Shown here piece by piece: positions 14,602-22,439 of a stretch of DNA of 35,873 nucleotides; position 1 is the first letter of the stretch; the number at the start of each line of letters is the position of its first letter. Below the pieces are notes generated by a model. That model saw only the letters and a list, made by a program, of their open reading frames with translations, searched no databases and was not told where the DNA came from. Source of the DNA: a virus; IMG/VR virus record IMGVR_UViG_3300021197_001063, positions 1 to 35,873 of that record, one strand, 5' to 3'. A program made the position numbers and the translations under genes.

Positions 14602-15102
14602 TTATTGCTCCAATAAGTTAAATGCTGATAATTCAAAGTCTTCTTTTTTTATCACTCCTTTACTCCACTCTTCTATTCTTTCAAACTTAGCCTTGTTGGG
14701 GCACATTTTTCCATTTTTCCATCTGCTTATAACTGTGTGGCAAACCCCTATTTCATACGCAGCATCAAACCATGTTTTCTGCTGTTCGCTAATGTAATCA
14801 CCAAGGGCTTTAGAAAAGGCGAGCCGTTGCCTTTTTTTTCTCTCTACAACGTTATCCCGACTTAAGTATTTAGCGTTGTGCATTATATTGTATGCAGGCT
14901 TCTCATTTATAATGCCAAGTCTTTCCGCCTCCTCTGACTCTAAGCGAGTATTAAAATACTCGATTGTTATTTTATGGATTTGCCCTGACCAATCTTTTTT
15001 TTTCGTATGGCTTCTTACTCTGTCTAGTAATTTATCACTAATGCCTATATATATCAGTTTATTACTCTCATCGAATATCCTATACAGGGAATGCTTATTC
15101 AT
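14602..15102 (-). CDS. GIY-YIG nuclease fused to a Cro-like helix-turn-helix
   Basis: This 166-residue protein carries, in residues 1-75, a GIY-YIG endonuclease fold: LYRIF stands in the place of GIY, IYIG (17-20) is the YIG strand, an LxxR...H segment (DRVRSH) supplies the catalytic Arg, and the Glu-rich helix ends in EKPAYN. Residues about 105-160 form a YdaS/Cro-type helix-turn-helix: FDAAYEIGVCHTVISRW, then FERIEEWSKG and VIKKEDF, typical of these repressors. A homing endonuclease guided by its own DNA-binding domain, or a nuclease-linked regulator, are both possible. The ATG at 15102 overlaps the upstream Cro-like gene by 8 bases. Confidence 0.82.
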   Translation of the reverse strand: MNKHSLYRIFDESNKLIYIGISDKLLDRVRSHTKKKDWSGQIHKITIEYFNTRLESEEAERLGIINEKPAYNIMHNAKYLSRDNVVERKKRQRLAFSKALGDYISEQQKTWFDAAYEIGVCHTVISRWKNGKMCPNKAKFERIEEWSKGVIKKEDFELSAFNLLEQ

Positions 15103-15262
15103 CTTCAAGATACCTGCTTATTTTTACAATTGAATCGTATTTGCAGTTTTTCCCGCCTTTACTTATGCTTCTTATTGTCCCGTAGGATAGATCGGAAAAG
15201 TAGGCAACTTTTTTTAGATTCTTGTCCTTTAGTCTCTTTACGATTTCTTCAAGTGTCAACAT
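15095..15262 (-). CDS. Cro-like repressor (XRE helix-turn-helix)
   Basis: This 55-residue protein is essentially one HTH domain: LKKVAYFSDLSYGTIRSISKG supplies helices two and three, and YDSIVKISRYLED is the closing helix. The size is typical of lambdoid Cro proteins. It is the first gene of the primase operon, divergent from the recombination operon. TTGACA-type words lie in the intergenic region and at its own start codon, so autoregulation and control of both operons are likely but inferred. The ATG at 15262 has an AGGAG site. Confidence 0.75.
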   Translation of the reverse strand: MLTLEEIVKRLKDKNLKKVAYFSDLSYGTIRSISKGGKNCKYDSIVKISRYLEDE

Positions 15263-15310
15263 TGTCAATCTCCTGATGCATTTTTTTTTGAATGTGTTGA
15301 CAATACTATA
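15254..15310. promoter_or_regulatory. Divergent control region with repeated TTGACA sites
   Basis: TGTCAA occurs at 15254-15259 and 15263-15268, and its inverse TTGACA at 15297-15302. ATTGTCAA and TTGACAAT form a perfect 8-base inverted pair. On the minus strand TATAGT near 15304-15309 can serve as -10 for the Cro-like gene, with GTTGCA upstream. The plus-strand -10 is less clear (TATATT). Confidence 0.5.
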
Positions 15311-15379
15311 TTACCTGATGTAACCTTGCAACCGCTGGCTAAGAAAAGCAGCAAGAAGAAACCAAAAGGAGAAAGACCA

Positions 15380-16174
15380 ATGAGTCTATTAGAAACAATA
15401 ACGACCCCGAAAGATCGTGCAGTCATTTGCACAATCACAGGGGATAGCGGCATGGGTAAAACCACACTGGCCGCATCATTCCCAAAGCCCATTGTGATAC
15501 GTGCAGAAGATGGTTTGCAGGCATTGCCTAACAATCAACGCCCTGACGCATTTCCAGTGCTTGAAAGCGAAGCTCAATTGTGGGAGCAGCTAACAACTTT
15601 GATTAAAGAGGATCATTCGTATCAAACTTTAATTGTTGATTCAGTTACCGCACTAGAGCGTTTGTTTATTCAGTCAGTAGTGGATAGCGACCCTAAAAAA
15701 CCAAAATCCATCAACCAAGCAATGGGCGGATATGGTGCGGGATTAATGGCGGTTGGCGGATTGCATCAACGTGTTCGCAAGGCGTGCGGAATCTTAAATG
15801 AAAAACGTGGAATGCATATTGTATTTATTGCACATTCTGATTTAGAGCTTGTTGAGCTGCCTGATCAAGATCCATATGCACGCTATAGTATGCGCCTAAA
15901 CAAGCGTAGCATTGCGCCCTACGTTGACGATAGTGATATTGTCGGCTTCTTAAAGCTGCAAACATTTACCACTGGCGACGGTGAGCGGAAAAAAGCTATT
16001 AGTGATGGTACGCGTTTACTTGTAACTTACGCAACGGCTGGGTGTGTTAGTAAGAATCGTTTTGGCATTACGGAGGATTTAGAGGTACAATCTAATTCAA
16101 ACCCGTTAATTCAATATGTGCCGAGTCTTAGAAATGAAAACATGCAACAAATGCAAGGAAGTGAAGCCGGATAG
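15380..16174 (+). CDS. Sak4-like recombination ATPase
   Basis: This 264-residue protein has a RecA-like core: Walker A, GDSGMGKT, at about residues 20-27 and a Walker B strand, YQTLIVDSVTALERL. The downstream segment MHIVFIAHSDLELVEL is typical of the AAA_24/Sak4 family of phage single-strand annealing or exchange ATPases, which act with an SSB partner. An SSB-like gene follows after the HNH gene. The ATG at 15380 has an AAAAGGAG site. The last ten residues (NMQQMQGSEAG) overlap the HNH gene in another frame and may be a new tail acquired on its insertion. Confidence 0.83.
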   Translation: MSLLETITTPKDRAVICTITGDSGMGKTTLAASFPKPIVIRAEDGLQALPNNQRPDAFPVLESEAQLWEQLTTLIKEDHSYQTLIVDSVTALERLFIQSVVDSDPKKPKSINQAMGGYGAGLMAVGGLHQRVRKACGILNEKRGMHIVFIAHSDLELVELPDQDPYARYSMRLNKRSIAPYVDDSDIVGFLKLQTFTTGDGERKKAISDGTRLLVTYATAGCVSKNRFGITEDLEVQSNSNPLIQYVPSLRNENMQQMQGSEAG

Positions 16175-16817
16175 CTCAGATTTTTTTTACAAGGACAAGA
16201 AAGGGAAAGGCGGCCTTGCTCAGACATGCAAGGCTTGCACTAGGGAAAGGTCTAAAAAATGGATTAAAGAAAACAAGGAACGGAAAAAAGCCTACGATAC
16301 TAGTTACGCAAAAAAGAATGCAGCAAATATCAAAGAATATCAAAAAGAATATAGAGAAAAAAACAAGGAGTCTATAAGTGAATATAACTTAAGATATAGG
16401 CGTTTAAATTCAGACAGCCTGAAAGAGAAAGCTAAGAAGTACAACTCTAATCCGTTGATTAAGGCAAGAAGAAATTCATTGAACTTGAACAGGAAAAAGC
16501 ATGATGCAAAGTATAGATTAACATCTAATGTTAGATCTATGATATCTTCAGCTTTAAGAGGAAAAAATGGTGCTTTAAGACATGTAAGTTGGTCGATAGA
16601 TGACTTGAAAACACATCTTGAAAAACAATTTACACAAGGAATGAGTTGGGATAACTACGGAGAATGGCATGTAGACCACATATTGCCAATCTGTAGTTTT
16701 AAATATGAATCACAACATGATGCTGAATTTAAGCATTGTTGGAGCTTATCAAATCTTATGCCATTATGGGCTAAAGATAATTGCTCTAAACAATCGAAAA
16801 TTACGCATTTAATTTAA
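16134..16817 (+). CDS. HNH endonuclease
   Basis: This 227-residue protein has an N-terminal zinc finger (CNKCKE...CKAC), then a long, very Lys-rich helical linker of repeated KKN/KEY-like segments, and a C-terminal HNH motif: EWHVDHILPICSFK, then WSLSNLMPLWAKDN, then SKQSK. The layout matches free-standing phage homing endonucleases. The gene starts inside the end of the Sak4-like gene (41-base overlap), has a weak ribosome binding site and is more A-rich than its neighbours, all signs of a mobile insertion. A start at 16116 is possible, but the ATG at 16134 places the first Cys normally. Confidence 0.85.
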   Translation: MKTCNKCKEVKPDSSDFFYKDKKGKGGLAQTCKACTRERSKKWIKENKERKKAYDTSYAKKNAANIKEYQKEYREKNKESISEYNLRYRRLNSDSLKEKAKKYNSNPLIKARRNSLNLNRKKHDAKYRLTSNVRSMISSALRGKNGALRHVSWSIDDLKTHLEKQFTQGMSWDNYGEWHVDHILPICSFKYESQHDAEFKHCWSLSNLMPLWAKDNCSKQSKITHLI

Positions 16818-16839
16818 ACACAACAGAAGGTAAATAATT

Positions 16840-17343
16840 ATGTCATTTTTCGGAAACGATGTACCAGCAAACGGTGAATTCAATGCGGGCGGCGGTGCTT
16901 TTGACCCAATCCCTAATAACACCGAAGTATTAGCCACGGCTGACGAAGCTAAATGGTCTGAATACGACGGCGACCGCTATATTAATATTAAGTGGGTTGT
17001 TCTTGCGCCTGATGCGCACAAAGATCGCGTTCTGTTTCAAAAAATTAAAGTATTTGAAGCTGATCCAATGAAGGCGCAGAAAGCTAAAAACATGCTGGCC
17101 GCTATCGACTTCAACGCAAGTGGCGGCAAGCTAGTACAATCAGGTCAAGAACCAACTGACGAAACACTAAGCCAGCACCTTTGCCATTCTCCAATGTACT
17201 TGAAACTTATGGTTTGGGAAATGGAAATAAACGGCGAAGAAAAATCAGGCAACTGGGTGCAGCAAGTCGCACCAAAAAACAAACAGCCAGCGCAACAAGC
17301 GCCAGCTGCAAGCACTAATCATGACGACGAAGTGCCGTTTTAA
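16840..17343 (+). CDS. SSB-like single-stranded DNA-binding protein (DUF669-like)
   Basis: This 167-residue protein resembles phage DUF669 proteins: an N-terminal GGAFDPIPNNTEV, a beta-rich core (RYINIKWVVLAPDAHKDRVLF) and a disordered Gln/Pro/Ala tail that ends in the acidic tip DDEVPF, the partner-binding sequence of bacterial SSBs. It should coat single-stranded DNA and work with the Sak4-like ATPase and the exonuclease. An AAGG ribosome binding site precedes the ATG at 16840. Confidence 0.84.
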   Translation: MSFFGNDVPANGEFNAGGGAFDPIPNNTEVLATADEAKWSEYDGDRYINIKWVVLAPDAHKDRVLFQKIKVFEADPMKAQKAKNMLAAIDFNASGGKLVQSGQEPTDETLSQHLCHSPMYLKLMVWEMEINGEEKSGNWVQQVAPKNKQPAQQAPAASTNHDDEVPF

Positions 17344-17353
17344 ATAGCGAGCG

Positions 17354-17372
17354 GCCCCGTCTTTGGCGGGGC
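17354..17372 (+). other. GC-rich hairpin after the SSB-like gene
   Basis: GCCCCG (17354-17359) pairs with CGGGGC (17367-17372) around a seven-base loop. No T run follows, so it is more likely an mRNA-stabilising or pausing hairpin than a full terminator. Confidence 0.55.
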
Positions 17373-17397
17373 AGTAACCGCAACATTAACGGGCGGC

Positions 17398-17426
17398 TTG
17401 ACCGTCCACTTTGAATTATTTGTTAT
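17398..17426 (+). promoter_or_regulatory. Possible internal promoter with GTCCAC
   Basis: TTGACC (17398-17403) and TGTTAT (17421-17426) are separated by 17 bases. GTCCAC directly follows the -35. It would drive the genes from 17440 on. Confidence 0.45.
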
Positions 17427-17439
17427 TTTTGAGGATGAT

Positions 17440-17724
17440 ATGACATATACAGATGCTAGATACGGATTTTATCTTTTATATGATAGATATGGTGAATTGC
17501 CTGACGATTTGTGTGGTGCCGTTTGCAATACTTGGAAATGGCTTGACCTATTAAAAACCCCAACTAAAGCAGAGGCCAAAAAGTGTTACAAAGCATTAAT
17601 TGATCGATATTTTGATAGTGGGTTTGAAGACTGTAGAAATCACGCGCCGCTAAAAAACACAATCGAAACAATGGATCGTGATATTTACGATGTATTTGTA
17701 ATGAATGGGAATATTAAAAAATAA
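17440..17724 (+). CDS. Hypothetical protein
   Basis: This 94-residue protein begins at an ATG at 17440 with a GAGGATGAT site. The longer in-frame reading from 17398 would cover the putative promoter and has no ribosome binding site. The sequence is helical and rich in Tyr, Asp and Lys (YGFYLLYDRYGELPDDL, ALIDRYFDSGFEDC). It may be an all-helical small protein. No family was recognised. Confidence 0.65.
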   Translation: MTYTDARYGFYLLYDRYGELPDDLCGAVCNTWKWLDLLKTPTKAEAKKCYKALIDRYFDSGFEDCRNHAPLKNTIETMDRDIYDVFVMNGNIKK

Positions 17725-17772
17725 CAAAGCGATACACGGCGGAAACGTCCGCATTAAAAAGGAGAAGTGAGA

Positions 17773-18252
17773 ATGAAAGATATAGATTGGAGCGAGCAAC
17801 CTACATCTGAGTATGTTTGGATTGAAGACTTGAAACCCGATAGTTGTGGGGATTTTTCTGGATGGTATCGCCTTGCGGGAGAAAAGTGGGTGATTTGCAG
17901 CGGAAAAGGTTTTTGGAATCGTAATGATGATGAAAATGGCCATATCAGAATACACCGCAAGCCTGAGCCAGAATACATGCCAAAGGTGGGCGAGTGGTGT
18001 GAGGTAAGGATTGCAAATAGCTGGACAAAAGTTAGATTTCACGGTGAATGTGAAAGGGTTGGTTATTATGTTTTTTACACCGATACGTTTGTATATCGCG
18101 AAATAAAGCCTTCTGAGTTCCGCCCTATTAAATCCGATAGAGATGTTTTTATTGATAGGGCTGTAGTTGTCATGAATGCATCCATTGATGATAGTCAGAA
18201 AGGCTGGGCAGAGGCCATTTATGACAACGGCGCGAGGTTTACAGATGATTGA
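17773..18252 (+). CDS. Hypothetical protein with MPKVGEWCEV segment
   Basis: This 159-residue protein begins at an ATG at 17773, 8 bases after GGAG. The GTG at 17767 is too close to that site. The second half contains EYMPKVGEWCEVRI followed by beta strands and FRPI, a pattern frequent in small phage proteins of unknown role, probably an SH3-like barrel. The first half is Trp-rich. It overlaps the exonuclease gene by 8 bases, suggesting coupled translation. A small hairpin (17739-17752) lies just before the ribosome binding site. Confidence 0.72.
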   Translation: MKDIDWSEQPTSEYVWIEDLKPDSCGDFSGWYRLAGEKWVICSGKGFWNRNDDENGHIRIHRKPEPEYMPKVGEWCEVRIANSWTKVRFHGECERVGYYVFYTDTFVYREIKPSEFRPIKSDRDVFIDRAVVVMNASIDDSQKGWAEAIYDNGARFTDD

Positions 18253-19120
18253 ACAACGAAGCAAAAAGTGGCTTGAACAACGACGCGGACGCCTTACAGG
18301 GTCAAACATTGGCGCGGCGCTTGGTGTAAATCCATACCGTAAGCCTGCTGATCTTATGCGTCAGATGGTGCGTGAATACCACGGTGCGGAGTCTGAATTT
18401 GAAGGTAATGTTGCGACCGAATGGGGAGTAGCTAACGAGGCAAACGCAACCATTGATCTAGAGATGTTTCATTTGTCTGCGCCAGTTGAAGAAACTGGAC
18501 TTCATGTGCATCCAGAACATGAATGGCTAGCGGCATCACCTGACGGTCTAATAGGTGACGACGGAGTAGCAGAAATAAAATGCCCATTTGGTTTGCGTGC
18601 AAAAGACAAGCCAGAATTCAAGCCACTATACGAGCAGCCGCACTACTTTGCACAAGTGCAAATTGAGATGGCGTGCACTGGCCGCACTTGGTGTGCGTTT
18701 TATCAGTGGGCACCTAAAGGTGATGATTATAACGAGCAAGCTTTTAGCCAAGCGTGGTTTGATGAAGCATTACCAAAACTAAAAGCTTTCTATGATGCTT
18801 ATTTAGTTGAACGTGAAATGCCAAACGCGCAACGCTATCTTGAGCCGCGCCACGCTGAAGAAAGCGATGTGTTCACGGTCGATTTGGTTAACCAATACAA
18901 ACAACTAAAAGAACAAACAAAAGAACTTGAACAGAAAGCAAAAGATTTACTAGCTGAGATCATAGAACGCTGTGGCGAAAATGAATCAGAAATTAATGGT
19001 ACTAAGCTTTCCAAAGTTGTGAAAAAAGGAAACGTGGACTATAGTAAAGTCCCAGAGCTTCAAGATGTTGATCTTGAGCAGTACCGGAAAAAATCAAGTA
19101 GTTATTGGTCTTTGAAATAA
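18245..19120 (+). CDS. YqaJ-type exonuclease
   Basis: This 291-residue protein belongs to the YqaJ/lambda-exonuclease-like PD-(D/E)XK group: RRGRLTGSNIGAALG at about residue 15, WGVANEANATID, ASPDGLIGDDGVAEIKCPF with the catalytic Asp and Glu-x-Lys, and HYFAQVQIEMACTGR. It should degrade one strand of double-stranded DNA to supply substrate for annealing by the Sak4/SSB pair. The C-terminal 75 residues hold a coiled coil (YKQLKEQTKELEQKAKDLL). The ATG at 18245 overlaps the upstream stop. Longer in-frame readings lack a ribosome binding site. Confidence 0.88.
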   Translation: MIEQRSKKWLEQRRGRLTGSNIGAALGVNPYRKPADLMRQMVREYHGAESEFEGNVATEWGVANEANATIDLEMFHLSAPVEETGLHVHPEHEWLAASPDGLIGDDGVAEIKCPFGLRAKDKPEFKPLYEQPHYFAQVQIEMACTGRTWCAFYQWAPKGDDYNEQAFSQAWFDEALPKLKAFYDAYLVEREMPNAQRYLEPRHAEESDVFTVDLVNQYKQLKEQTKELEQKAKDLLAEIIERCGENESEINGTKLSKVVKKGNVDYSKVPELQDVDLEQYRKKSSSYWSLK

Positions 19121-19140
19121 ACCGCACGGGAGCGCGAAAA

Positions 19141-19359
19141 ATGACAAATCAAGAGAGCTTCATATATAGTCAAGTGAAAACCGGCTGTATAAATGAATTT
19201 ATGAGCATAAAATCATCACAAGATGCAGCAATGCAGGCTGTAGATGACTACAAAAAACATAAGCTCGGAGGAGGAAAGCCTCTTGATCTTATTGTTAATG
19301 CAATAAAAAAAGCAAAAAAGGTAAATAAAAAAGAAATTCAACTAAATAAAAGGAGCTAA
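19141..19359 (+). CDS. Small Lys-rich protein
   Basis: This 72-residue protein has an ATG at 19141 with a GGGAGCG site. It is helical and basic, with a Gly/Lys loop (KHKLGGGKPLDL) and a Lys-rich C-terminus. Its charge fits nucleic-acid binding, but there is no recognised domain. It lies between the exonuclease and helicase genes. Confidence 0.62.
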   Translation: MTNQESFIYSQVKTGCINEFMSIKSSQDAAMQAVDDYKKHKLGGGKPLDLIVNAIKKAKKVNKKEIQLNKRS

Positions 19360-19362
19360 ACA

Positions 19363-19587
19363 ATGGAAACATTCAAAAGAATAGATAAAGCGTGCGCGGT
19401 TATCATAACTAATGCGGGTGTATTTAAGCAGGTTGACCTGTACAAATATGACGGGCTATTATTCTGCAAGCATGGCGCGGGGTTTATTGGCCTCAACGCT
19501 GATAAATCAACCACGGCTAAATCGATAAAATGGAGAGAGATAAAAGGGTTTAAAGTTAAAAAATCACCATTCAGGATTGAGGCATAA
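19363..19587 (+). CDS. Small beta-rich protein
   Basis: This 74-residue protein has an AAAAGGAGC site before the ATG at 19363. The chain alternates short strands (AVIITNAGVFKQVDLYKYDGLLF) and ends in basic residues. The stop precedes the helicase start by one base. The function is unknown. Confidence 0.66.
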   Translation: METFKRIDKACAVIITNAGVFKQVDLYKYDGLLFCKHGAGFIGLNADKSTTAKSIKWREIKGFKVKKSPFRIEA

Positions 19588-19588
19588 A

Positions 19589-21409
19589 ATGTATAACCCT
19601 AGACCATACCAGCAGGATGCTATAGACAGCATCCTAACCTGGTGCAAAAAAAGTGTAGAGCCTTGCTTGATAGAAGCCGCAACCGGGGCCGGTAAATCAA
19701 TCATAGTTGCTAAAGTTGCTTCTGCCTTAAATCAGTTAAGCGGCAAAAAAGTTTTATGTCTTGCGCCGTCATCTGAGCTGACAGAACAAAATCATGAAAA
19801 ATACACATCATACGGTTACGATGCATCATTTTATAGTGCAAGCATTGGTAAGAGTCTTAGGCACGATGTGATATTTGGCACCCCAATGTCTGTTAAAAAT
19901 AATGTACGCCAGTTCAAGAACTTTGCGGCTGTTATCATTGACGAATGCCACCAGATCACGCCAACCATTAAAACCATTATAGAAGAGATGCGCAAAAGCA
20001 ATCCTCAGCTTCGCGTTATAGGGCTTAGTGCTACGCCATACCGCCTTAATGATGGCTATATTTATGCATATGACGAAAATAATAATCCTGTGCCAAGCGA
20101 TCAAACAAAAGACCCTTATTTTCACACCATGGTTTATCGCATAACAGCTGATTACCTGATAAGCCTTGGATTTTTGACGCGACCACATGCTGACCCTGAC
20201 CATGTTGAGTCTTATAATACATCTGATATTAAGCGTCACACGGAAAAAGAGTATGATCGTGTTTTTACCGGGCAGGGTAGGTTAACCGCTGAAATTGTAA
20301 ACGATGTTGTGAGCCATAGCGCTAGCCGTATGGGCGTGATGATATTCGCGGCCACTGTTCGCCATGCTAAGGAGGTTATGGAAAGCCTAGACCCGCAAAA
20401 CAGCCGATTAATCACAGGTGACACGCCAAAAGCTGAACGGCGCGCTATTATTCAGGATTATAAAGCCAGACAGTTTAAGTATCTGGTTAACGTATCCGTC
20501 TTAACCACAGGCTTTGACGCGCCACATGTTGATGTTATTGCCATATTGCGCGCCACTGAATCCGCAAGCTTGCTGCAACAAATCATTGGCCGTGGAATGC
20601 GTATCCATGATAATAAAAGTGATTGTTTGGTGTTGGACTACGCTGGCAACATTGAATACCACCAGCTTGAGGACGATCTATTCACACCAATGATCAAGGC
20701 GCGCACAAGTAAGAAAGGCGAACCCATGGACGTTGTATGCCCATCATGCTCAAGCACCAATCAATTCTCAATGCGCAAAAACGATGGCGATTATGATATT
20801 GATAGCGAGGGATACTTTGTCGATTTGGCTGGAAACCGCATTGAATATGAAGAGGGAAAGTTTTTGCCAGCTCATTATGGGCGCAGATGCTTTGGCTATT
20901 CTCTTATTAATGGACGTGCAGAGCGATGCGAGCACAGATGGTCAATAAAGCAGTGTGATGAATGCGGGCACGAAAACGATATAACAGCGCGCGTGTGTGA
21001 GAAGTGCAAGGCCGAAATGATAAACCCGAATGATAAGCTGAAGATTGATTTTCATAAGGTTAAAGCAGACCCCTATCAAGTAAGCACTGATAAAGTGATA
21101 GGGTTTACACTCGATAAGTGGGTTGGCTCAAAAACCAATACACTGATGCTGAAGGCGCACTATATAACCGAGTATCGAAAGTTCGACGTGTGGTACAATC
21201 CAGAAAGCAGAAGCGCACAAATACAGGGTATTTTTCAGGATTTTAGCAAGGCTTTTTTTAATGGCAAGGTATGTCCTAATGTTGAATTATTTATTGAACA
21301 TCAGGATAAAGGCACGCCACCAAAAACAGTAACCTATGCTAAAAAGAAGGGTACTAAATACATTGAAGTTTATGCACATAATAGGCCAGAAGATGAAGCT
21401 CCCGAATGA
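19589..21409 (+). CDS. SF2 DEAD/DEAH-type helicase with C-terminal zinc ribbons
   Basis: This 606-residue superfamily 2 helicase starts with YNPRPYQQDAID (Q-motif-like), then Walker A ATGAGKS (31-37), DECH (118-121), GLSATPYR (motif III, 145-152), and QQIIGRGMRI (motif VI, about 340). The C-terminal part carries CPSC and CDEC...CEKC pairs that form one or two zinc ribbons, then a basic, Lys-rich tail. It is close in layout to phage SSL2/RecG-like repair helicases. It may remodel forks or recombination intermediates made by the exonuclease and ATPase nearby. The ATG at 19589 is the first one able to give the Q-motif. Confidence 0.87.
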   Translation: MYNPRPYQQDAIDSILTWCKKSVEPCLIEAATGAGKSIIVAKVASALNQLSGKKVLCLAPSSELTEQNHEKYTSYGYDASFYSASIGKSLRHDVIFGTPMSVKNNVRQFKNFAAVIIDECHQITPTIKTIIEEMRKSNPQLRVIGLSATPYRLNDGYIYAYDENNNPVPSDQTKDPYFHTMVYRITADYLISLGFLTRPHADPDHVESYNTSDIKRHTEKEYDRVFTGQGRLTAEIVNDVVSHSASRMGVMIFAATVRHAKEVMESLDPQNSRLITGDTPKAERRAIIQDYKARQFKYLVNVSVLTTGFDAPHVDVIAILRATESASLLQQIIGRGMRIHDNKSDCLVLDYAGNIEYHQLEDDLFTPMIKARTSKKGEPMDVVCPSCSSTNQFSMRKNDGDYDIDSEGYFVDLAGNRIEYEEGKFLPAHYGRRCFGYSLINGRAERCEHRWSIKQCDECGHENDITARVCEKCKAEMINPNDKLKIDFHKVKADPYQVSTDKVIGFTLDKWVGSKTNTLMLKAHYITEYRKFDVWYNPESRSAQIQGIFQDFSKAFFNGKVCPNVELFIEHQDKGTPPKTVTYAKKKGTKYIEVYAHNRPEDEAPE

Positions 21410-21809
21410 TATACCCGTATGGGGTGATGTAAAGTTTAGAGGCAAGTGCCCGAAAGAAGTGGCTGAACAGGTCACATTTTTTAACGAGGTGCGAAAGAAA
21501 TACCCAGGCACGTGGGGTGTTATTGCTACACATGTACGTAATGAGGGCAAAAAAACAGCCGCACAAGTTATGAGTGAAAAAGCTGAAGGCATGACAACTG
21601 GGGCTAGCGATATAATTATTGGTGGATTTTATTGTGAATTAAAGCGACAAGATCACATGCAATGCAAAATAAGTGACGACCAAATAAAATACCTAAAAGC
21701 TGTGAATGATTTAGGCTTTTATGGATGTATAGCGCTAGGTTATAAGGCAGCATTGGAGGCGTTTGAATGTTACATAAGCAAGACCAAAAATGGTTCAAAG
21801 AACAGCTAG
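21393..21809 (+). CDS. VRR-NUC family endonuclease
   Basis: This 138-residue protein carries the VRR-NUC nuclease pattern: a Glu-containing N-terminal helix (FFNEVRKKYPG), then TTGASDIIIGGFYCELKRQ, with the catalytic Asp and Glu-x-Lys, and QIKYLKAVNDLGFYG. Members cut branched DNA and often lie beside helicases. The ATG at 21393 overlaps the helicase end by 17 bases. The longer in-frame reading lies inside the helicase gene. Confidence 0.8.
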   Translation: MKLPNDIPVWGDVKFRGKCPKEVAEQVTFFNEVRKKYPGTWGVIATHVRNEGKKTAAQVMSEKAEGMTTGASDIIIGGFYCELKRQDHMQCKISDDQIKYLKAVNDLGFYGCIALGYKAALEAFECYISKTKNGSKNS

Positions 21810-21979
21810 CGAAAATCCCAGCCGCTTACATTCAGCAGGCGAAAGACGGTTATCAATCAGTATGGGAAAATGCCTATAATAATGAACCTATCGAGCACAA
21901 GAAACAAAACTCAGCAAGACGTGCGGCAAACATCCGCTTAAGAGAGTTTGTTGAAAAAATAAATAATAGGTTGACATAG
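21767..21979 (+). CDS. Small helical protein
   Basis: This 70-residue, basic, all-helical protein (WFKEQLAKIPAAYIQQAKDGYQ, then RRAANIRLREFVEKI) has an ATG at 21767 inside the nuclease gene (43-base overlap) after GGAGG. Small proteins of this look recur in phage replication operons, perhaps as nucleic-acid-binding accessories. No domain was recognised. Confidence 0.7.
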   Translation: MLHKQDQKWFKEQLAKIPAAYIQQAKDGYQSVWENAYNNEPIEHKKQNSARRAANIRLREFVEKINNRLT

Positions 21980-22008
21980 GTATTATTAGCGCCTATATTT
22001 AAGTGGAC
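21971..22008 (+). promoter_or_regulatory. Promoter with downstream GTGGACATTA element
   Basis: TTGACA (21971-21976) and TATATT (21994-21999) are separated by 17 bases, with GTGGACATTA starting at 22003. The promoter overlaps the end of the preceding gene and serves the small genes from 22030. The same TGGACATTA word lies downstream of the -10 at 11996-12001. Confidence 0.72.
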
Positions 22009-22029
22009 ATTAACGAAAGGAGCAATAAA

Positions 22030-22293
22030 ATGAACTTAGAACTACAAACACCAGAAAAAAAGATGCTCGTTAAAACAGCTATTGAGTTATGCAAAAAACT
22101 TGATGCATCTCCGTATTACTACGCCAACGCTGAGTATAGTAATGAGTCAGGCTGCATCAATATCTGGGTTATTCCAAAAGAAGAGCCTTTACTTCATACA
22201 GAGGGTTCTATTGCTGAATATATATTCAATGTTAAAGACAGCGCTCAAGACTTTGACGAGCGCATTATTAAGCAATTGAGAGGCATGCTGTAA
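22030..22293 (+). CDS. Hypothetical protein
   Basis: This 87-residue protein has an AAAGGAGC site before the ATG at 22030. The N-terminal half is helical. The centre has short strands (GCINIWVIPKEEP), and the C-terminal region is helical and acidic. It is the first gene after the promoter at 21971-22008. The function is unknown. Confidence 0.67.
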   Translation: MNLELQTPEKKMLVKTAIELCKKLDASPYYYANAEYSNESGCINIWVIPKEEPLLHTEGSIAEYIFNVKDSAQDFDERIIKQLRGML

Positions 22294-22439
22294 TGGATAG
22301 TGAATATGATGATCTATGGAATGAAGTGCTACAAGAAAGCAGATACAACAAGCAACTTATGAATCACCCTAATTGTAGTGATCCAGATCACCCAGGGTGC
22401 GAGCACTGTGAGCCAGAGGAGTTTGACGATGACGAATAG
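22293..22439 (+). CDS. Small acidic protein with Cys/His cluster
   Basis: This 48-residue protein begins at an ATG at 22293, overlapping the previous TAA by one base. It contains a dense Cys/His cluster (HPNCSDPDHPGCEHCEP) that could bind zinc, flanked by acidic ends. Coupled to both neighbours. The function is unknown. Confidence 0.58.
   Translation: MDSEYDDLWNEVLQESRYNKQLMNHPNCSDPDHPGCEHCEPEEFDDDE

Noticed and set aside
17650-18309. Long minus-strand frame of about 219 codons
   Set aside because: It lies opposite two well-supported plus-strand genes with good ribosome binding sites and shows no domain or usable start context.
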